From assembly GCA_022561895.1 (NCBI GenBank), contig JADFQH010000069.1:1-11454 (forward strand): DNA of 11,454 nucleotides, given 5' to 3'. Of the stretch, positions 6,751-11,454 are shown one piece after another; position 1 is the first letter of the stretch, and each line of letters begins with the position of its first letter. The notes below the pieces were generated by a model, which saw only the letters and a list, made by a program, of their open reading frames with translations, did not search any database and was not told the DNA's origin. The translations under genes were made by a program, and so were the position numbers. The DNA comes from Methanobacteriota archaeon. Its GTDB lineage: Archaea > Halobacteriota > Halobacteria > Halobacteriales > Halalkalicoccaceae.

Positions 6751-6775
6751 CCGTCGGAGGGCCTTTGACTAGTGA

Positions 6776-7573
6776 ATGGAGTTTCGTCGGCTGATTCGTG
6801 GACGAGTTGATGAGCCACAGCTCGAACGAATCGGCCGCGAGATCGCCGACCGCTACGGCCGCGACAGCGTTCGGATCTCGGTGTTGGAGGCGGACAACTG
6901 GCTCTCGACGCCGTGTGTGATAAACGACGAGTGGTTCGTGAAGGTGATCAGCCCGCAGAACGCGCTCGTTCAGGCGCTCTTTACCGGAGCGCGAAACGTC
7001 GGCGTCTTTTCCAGGGGCGAGGAGGGGTTTTTCGGCCGGTTCGAGGACCCCCTCGAGATGAGCCAACACGAACTCGAAGCCACCCGAAAAGTGCGGGAGA
7101 TCGGACTCAACGCCCCCGAGCCGATAGAAGCGTTCGGCGTCGACGAGTTCGGCGTGCTCGTTCTCGAATACCTCCCGTCATTTCGCACCCTCGACGAACT
7201 TCCCCCTGAGGGGATCGAGCGCTTCGCTCCGGAACTGTTCTCCGCGCTTTCGATCATGCACGAACACAGCCTCGCACACGGCGATCTGCGTGGCGAGAAC
7301 GTCCTCGTCCACGAGGAACTGCTCTATTTCATCGACGCGACCAACGTCCGAGAGGACGGACTACAGAACGCGCGGGCCTACGACATCGCGTGTGCGCTTG
7401 CGACGCTCGAACCCACAATCGGGGGCAAACGCGCCGTCGAGATCGCTTCCGGAACCTACGACCCAACACAGCTACTTGCCGCGCGCGACTTCCTCGATTT
7501 CGTTCGCCTGCGACCCGATCACGAGTTCGAGGCCGCAGGATTGAAAGGCGAGATCGAACGCCGGGCCGCCTGA
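6776..7573 (+). CDS. RIO/Kdo-type protein-kinase-like protein
   Basis: A 265-residue soluble protein with the core of an atypical protein-kinase fold. In order: ATP-anchoring Lys56 in WFVKVIS, a helix-C Glu candidate in QHELEATRKV (Glu99 or 101), hinge-like VLVLEYLPS (127-135), catalytic loop HGDLRGENVLV (168-178) with Asp170 and Asn175, and metal-binding Asp187 in YFIDATN, in place of DFG. YDIACALATLEP (202-213) follows, as in the small RIO/lipopolysaccharide-kinase-like group. All key residues are kept, so it should bind ATP and probably phosphorylate something; the substrate (protein or small molecule) is unknown. The N-terminal 50 residues may form a separate helical lead-in. It directly abuts the AT-rich islet upstream, but its codon use is ordinary haloarchaeal, so it belongs to the chromosome backbone. 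Confidence 0.82.
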   Translation: MEFRRLIRGRVDEPQLERIGREIADRYGRDSVRISVLEADNWLSTPCVINDEWFVKVISPQNALVQALFTGARNVGVFSRGEEGFFGRFEDPLEMSQHELEATRKVREIGLNAPEPIEAFGVDEFGVLVLEYLPSFRTLDELPPEGIERFAPELFSALSIMHEHSLAHGDLRGENVLVHEELLYFIDATNVREDGLQNARAYDIACALATLEPTIGGKRAVEIASGTYDPTQLLAARDFLDFVRLRPDHEFEAAGLKGEIERRAA

Positions 7574-7617
7574 CAGGCTGTCGGCCTTCCCGTTCCCATG
7601 ATCGACAGGAGGGCAAG

Positions 7618-7646
7618 TTTTTATCCTCGCCTCGCAAAGTTTGCGA
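7618..7646 (+). promoter_or_regulatory. Promoter of the aldehyde dehydrogenase with palindromic operator candidate
   Basis: The TATA box is tttttat (7618-7624), which would start the transcript near 7647, six bases before the ATG at 7653. Directly over that start lies tcgcaaa-g-tttgcga (7632-7646), a perfect palindrome with 7-base arms. A repressor bound there would block the polymerase. The TATA box is a good match; the operator role is inferred from symmetry and position. Confidence 0.5.
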
Positions 7647-7652
7647 ACGATC

Positions 7653-9185
<1,533 letters not shown>

Positions 9186-9203
9186 GCGTACCGGCCCCGG
9201 ACG

Positions 9204-9803
9204 TTATTCTTCGCGCCATTGTTCGTGTGTCGCTTCAGCGAGATCGATTGCCGTCATTTCGTACAGTTCGATACTGTCTATGTCTACATTCCTGTACGAT
9301 ACCCACCCGACGGCATTTGCGTCGCGGAACAGAACCCGAGCTTGGGGGAAGTCCCCACTGGGTCCGCCCGTGCCAACGATGCTCTCATCGGCGACATCCG
9401 TGATCTCGAAGCCGCGTCTCTGATCCGGATGGTCCTCGTATGCTCCCTGTGCCCCGCCAGCGTCGTCATAGATCCAGATCCCAATCGTGACTTCTCCGGG
9501 TGTTTCGATACGAGGATCGTCTTCGACGTATTCGGTGATATCCGGGTCGTCGGAACTTCGGTGGTACTGGCTGGCTGCGTTCGCATCGTCGACCAACGGT
9601 TCGTCGATGGAGTCAGGATCTTCGCGTACCCAGTTTCCCTCAAGCACCTCCAGAACGCGCTCTTCGGACGGAAGCATCGCATCCGGGTCCGAATCGTCGA
9701 ATTCGTCGTTTTCACCGATACCCAGCTCGATATCGCTACACCCGCTTACGAATGCGAGACCAGCAACTCCAATACCGCTCTTTAGTAGCTGTCTTCGTCG
9801 CAT
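9204..9803 (-). CDS. Tat-exported lipoprotein, unknown function
   Basis: A 199-residue protein beginning MRRRQLLKSGIGVAGLAFVS, a twin-arginine signal, with lipobox VSGC and Cys22 as the likely lipidated residue. After it comes a strongly acidic linker (GENDEFDDSDPDAM), typical of haloarchaeal surface lipoproteins, then a domain with EERVLEVLEGNWVREDPDSI, VTIGIWIYDDAGGAQGAYEDHPDQ and ARVLFRDANAVGWVSYRNVD. No further Cys and no membrane helix are visible, so it should sit outside the cell tethered to the membrane. The frame could be extended to a TTG at 9812, but the ATG at 9803 has a TATA box 28 bases upstream and puts the arginines where expected. Its stop is 18 bases from the convergent aldehyde dehydrogenase. 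I do not recognise the domain; function unknown. Confidence 0.88.
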   Translation of the reverse strand: MRRRQLLKSGIGVAGLAFVSGCSDIELGIGENDEFDDSDPDAMLPSEERVLEVLEGNWVREDPDSIDEPLVDDANAASQYHRSSDDPDITEYVEDDPRIETPGEVTIGIWIYDDAGGAQGAYEDHPDQRRGFEITDVADESIVGTGGPSGDFPQARVLFRDANAVGWVSYRNVDIDSIELYEMTAIDLAEATHEQWREE

Positions 9804-9825
9804 GGGTGTCAAAATATCGTTATGA

Positions 9826-9837
9826 GTATAAATATAT
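9826..9837 (-). promoter_or_regulatory. TATA box for the Tat lipoprotein gene
   Basis: On the minus strand it reads atatatttatac, centred about 28 bases before the ATG at 9803. This gives a leaderless transcript and settles the start codon. Confidence 0.55.
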
Positions 9838-9966
9838 CGATAAAGTATATAATTTTCTACTGACTACTATCCAAATAACCCAACCGAGTCCGGTCGGAGC
9901 CGCTACAATCCAACTGATGAAAGATGATCAACAATTTTCAACACCACGACGAGCGAGGACTGACGG

Positions 9967-10038
9967 ACAGAAAACGGGGTCGGGCCAGACCCCGTCCGGT
10001 AGGCACTGTGCTGGTTTGTACCAGCGATATGCTCTACC
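9967..10038 (-). ncRNA. Candidate small structured RNA
   Basis: Read on the minus strand, a nested helix forms from 10038 to 9998: outer ggtag/ctacc plus gca/tgc with one bulged base, an internal loop (tatc against acag), then a perfect inner stem GCTGGT/ACCAGC. Next comes a perfect 8-pair hairpin ACGGGGTC/GACCCCGT (9995-9974) that runs straight into TTTT, like an intrinsic terminator. A TATA-like run with the palindrome tatacgtata (10056-10065) lies about 22-26 bases before 10038, right for a promoter. Together these suggest a transcript of about 70 bases. It is not a tRNA: there is no acceptor stem or standard T-arm. No known RNA family is recognised, and the structure could instead be part of an untranslated region or only a DNA feature. 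Confidence 0.35.
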
Positions 10039-10207
10039 GCGTCAACCGTTATCATTATACGTATACTAACGGTGGTTAGGAAGGTCGTAGAGCGGGTTGG
10101 TTCGGAGCCGTTCGTAGTAGGGTTGAGAACGTGGAAACGAGGCGAGAGATGGACCGTCCGGGGCGGTCCAGTGGAGCGCGACGCGGGTTGTGTTTGCCGT
10201 CAAGCGA

Positions 10208-10221
10208 GAAAAGCGCTTTTC
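10208..10221. repeat. 14-base perfect palindrome gaaaagcgcttttc
   Basis: The sequence gaaaagcgcttttc is its own reverse complement and lies about 70 bases past the stop of the minus-strand hydrolase. It could be a protein-binding site or part of a transcript end (minus strand ends in TTTTC), but the hairpin would have no room for a loop unless the central pairs open. Role unknown. Confidence 0.4.
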
Positions 10222-10289
10222 GGCAATCCCTACTCCGAGGTCCGTCCTAATAAACGTGTTTGCTTGATCCCGCTGATTTATGAGATCGG

Positions 10290-11120
10290 TTACGAGCACC
10301 GCCGATCCCGGAGTGCCGGGAACTCCGATCTAACTCGCTCGACTCGCTTAGGATCGATCTCGCTCGTAACGAGCGTCGGATCGTCCGCGGAACTGGCGAG
10401 CGTCGTCCCCCACGGATCGAACACCGACGACCGGCCCAACAGTGTGGCTCCCTCGTGTTCGGCGCTACCGTTTACCGTCGCAACGTAACACTGATTTTCG
10501 ATCGCCCGCGCCCGCGAGAGGGTCGTCCAGTGTTCGACGCGCGGATAGGGCCATGCACTCGGAACGAGCAGGAGGGTCACGCCCTGATCGATGAGCTCCC
10601 GGTAGAGCTCGGGGAATCGCAGATCGTAACAGGTCGTGATCCCAACGATGAATCCTTCGATCTCGCAGATTCCCGCTGCCGGGTCCTCGCCGGGAACCAG
10701 TAGCTCGGATTCGTCCGATTCGTAGCCAAAGAGGTGGTGTTTTCGGTATATCGCCCGTCGGTTACCGTTGCGGTCGAACAGAACGGCCGTGTTCGCAAGA
10801 CCCTCGTCGGCGGGCGTTTGTGCGTCGGCCGTCTCGGGCGCGCTGGTCGTTTTCGCGAGATCCTCGACGATCGTTCCTGCAAGCACGCTGATCCCGTGGT
10901 TCGCAGCGGCCTCCGAGAGCCGCGAAAGGGTTGGCCCGGAGAGACCTTCGGCCCTGTTCGCGTACTCCTCGAACGCGAAGTACCCGAGGTTGAAGATCTC
11001 GGGAAGGCAGACCAGATCCGCGTCGCGAGCGGCCGCCTCCGCGATCGCTGCAACTGCTCGTTTGACGTTTTTCTCGACGTTGCCGTGATCGATATCGAGT
11101 TGGGCGAGTGCGAGCTTCAT
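10290..11120 (-). CDS. Carbon-nitrogen hydrolase (nitrilase superfamily amidase)
   Basis: A 276-residue cytosolic enzyme of the nitrilase superfamily, which hydrolyses non-peptide C-N bonds such as amides, carbamoyl compounds or nitriles. The catalytic triad is clear: Glu41 in CLPEIFNLGY, Lys127 in IYRKHHLFGYE, and Cys164 in ITTCYDLRFPELYREL, with the family's VPSAWP at 186-191 and SRARAIENQCYVATVN (202-217). The motif around Cys resembles amidase/omega-amidase members more than true nitrilases, but the substrate is unknown. A polar insert rich in Thr, Ala and Asp (about 89-107) lies where relatives have a short turn. The ATG at 11120 overlaps the TGA of the upstream SRPBCC gene (ATGA), so the two are co-transcribed and probably translationally coupled. 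Confidence 0.93.
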   Translation of the reverse strand: MKLALAQLDIDHGNVEKNVKRAVAAIAEAAARDADLVCLPEIFNLGYFAFEEYANRAEGLSGPTLSRLSEAAANHGISVLAGTIVEDLAKTTSAPETADAQTPADEGLANTAVLFDRNGNRRAIYRKHHLFGYESDESELLVPGEDPAAGICEIEGFIVGITTCYDLRFPELYRELIDQGVTLLLVPSAWPYPRVEHWTTLSRARAIENQCYVATVNGSAEHEGATLLGRSSVFDPWGTTLASSADDPTLVTSEIDPKRVERVRSEFPALRDRRCS

Positions 11121-11454
11121 CGTTCGTCCCGATCGAGATACTCTCGGATCGCGCTCTCTAGATTTTCGAGCTCGCTATCGAGGTTCTTCTTGAAAAACCG
11201 CTCGACACCGGGGAGCTTGCCGTCGACGACGAACTCATTCGAGAGGCGACAGCCCTCGTCGGTTTCCTCTAAGCGATGGGTTCCGGTGACGCGCATAACC
11301 TTCGAGCGACCGACGAACTCGACGTAGTTCGGTGGATCGCGTTCGGTGTCTTCGGTCTCGACGCGGGCAGCTCGACGGATCACCGGAATCGGAATGTCGA
11401 TATACCAGATCGCTTTTCTCCCGTCTTCGTCGGTGAGTTCGTAGTCGGAGACGA
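11117..11454 (-). CDS. SRPBCC-fold protein (partial, N-terminus outside window)
   Basis: The minus-strand frame is open to the window edge, so the start lies beyond; 112 residues are visible, the C-terminal part. It reads VSDYELTDEDGRKAIWYIDI, then YVEFVGRSKVMRVTGTHRLEE, CRLSNEFVVDGKLPGVERFF and ends LENLESAIREYLDRDER. Alternating beta strands, a loop with the G-x-L-P-G motif, and a long C-terminal helix match the SRPBCC (START/polyketide-cyclase-like) ligand-binding fold, where the C-terminal helix covers a hydrophobic pocket. A GTG within the frame (11383) is not a plausible start because the fold begins earlier. The stop overlaps the hydrolase start by four bases. A ligand cannot be named; a functional link to the hydrolase is inferred only from coupling. 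Confidence 0.8.
   Translation of the reverse strand, partial: VSDYELTDEDGRKAIWYIDIPIPVIRRAARVETEDTERDPPNYVEFVGRSKVMRVTGTHRLEETDEGCRLSNEFVVDGKLPGVERFFKKNLDSELENLESAIREYLDRDER

Larger units (their letters stand above)
5430..6775. other. AT-rich islet (probable laterally acquired DNA)
   Basis: Base composition falls sharply just upstream of the acyl-CoA dehydrogenase start and recovers at the kinase-like gene. 5437-5566 is almost pure A and T; the genes inside use A/T-ending codons freely, unlike the GC-ending codons on both sides. It holds the interrupted Tat-protein gene and a small membrane protein gene. No transposase, integrase, tRNA or clear flanking direct repeat marks its edges, so the mode of arrival is unknown. 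Haloarchaea commonly carry such AT-rich patches with secreted-protein or defence genes; that comparison is background, not proof. Confidence 0.75.
9838..10289. other. Gene-free stretch between the lipoprotein and hydrolase genes
   Basis: About 450 bases with no convincing protein gene. The left half is AT-richer and the right half GC-rich. A 77-codon minus-strand frame (10066-10299) overlaps the end of the hydrolase gene but is basic, with many Arg and Pro, unlike haloarchaeal proteins, and has no ribosome site. Plus-strand frames here are likewise Arg-rich. What the region does hold is a candidate structured RNA (about 9967-10038), the palindrome tatacgtata (10056-10065), a 7-pair hairpin at 10150-10170 (tggaccg against cggtcca), and a 14-base palindrome at 10208-10221. 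Confidence 0.55.

Noticed and set aside
5430..6775. Insertion sequence or integrated element with ends at the islet borders.
   Set aside because: No transposase or integrase, and no convincing terminal inverted repeats or target duplication could be seen at either border.
9914..9963. Possible C/D-box guide RNA: ctgatga (9914-9920) with ctga (9960-9963).
   Set aside because: There is no internal D'/C' pair at the right spacing and no flanking terminal stem, so the two boxes are likely chance.
9974..10038. tRNA-like look on the minus strand (ggtagagc resembles a D-arm, followed by stems).
   Set aside because: There is no acceptor stem, no seven-base anticodon loop on the central stem, and the last hairpin lacks the T-loop GTTCGAA pattern.
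10066..10299. 77-codon minus-strand frame overlapping the hydrolase end.
   Set aside because: It is basic and Arg/Pro-rich, unlike all real proteins in the window, has no recognisable domain or ribosome site, and overlaps a confident gene.

Overview
The window looks like chromosome from a halophilic archaeon (class Halobacteria). The coding DNA is GC-rich, the predicted proteins are strongly acidic (rich in Asp and Glu), there are twin-arginine (Tat) signal peptides and a Tat lipoprotein, and most start codons sit 25-30 bases downstream of a TATA-like box, which fits leaderless or very short-leader transcripts. The genus cannot be fixed from this piece alone.

Layout. 1-1545 (+): a gamma-glutamyltransferase missing its first residues because the window cuts it. 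1712-3616 (-): an ABC exporter half-transporter, convergent with ggt and flanked on both sides by GC-rich intergenic DNA full of short perfect hairpins (1573-1685 and 3667-3909). 4021-4203 (+): a 60-residue YHS/TRASH-type metal-binding protein. 4210-5352 (-): an acyl-CoA dehydrogenase ending 6 bases from it.

5430-6775 is an AT-rich islet quite unlike its flanks. It holds a Tat-exported protein gene that is interrupted by one in-frame amber codon (5795-5797), followed by a 68-residue two-helix membrane protein. Ordinary GC-rich DNA then resumes: 6776-7573 (+), a RIO/Kdo-type protein-kinase-like protein; 7653-9185 (+), an NAD(P)-dependent aldehyde dehydrogenase with a 15-base palindrome at its predicted transcription start; 9204-9803 (-), a Tat lipoprotein of unknown function. 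9813-10289 has no convincing gene but carries a candidate small structured RNA on the minus strand (about 9967-10038) and a 14-base palindrome. 10290-11454 (-) is a two-gene operon: an SRPBCC-fold protein (cut by the window) whose stop overlaps the start of a carbon-nitrogen hydrolase.

Most genes are metabolic or housekeeping and are not evidently one pathway. The least explained parts are the AT-rich islet (exported protein plus small membrane protein, one of them broken or read through), the hairpin clusters around the ABC transporter, and the possible small RNA near 10 kb. No CRISPR array, tRNA, rRNA, transposase or integrase was found.
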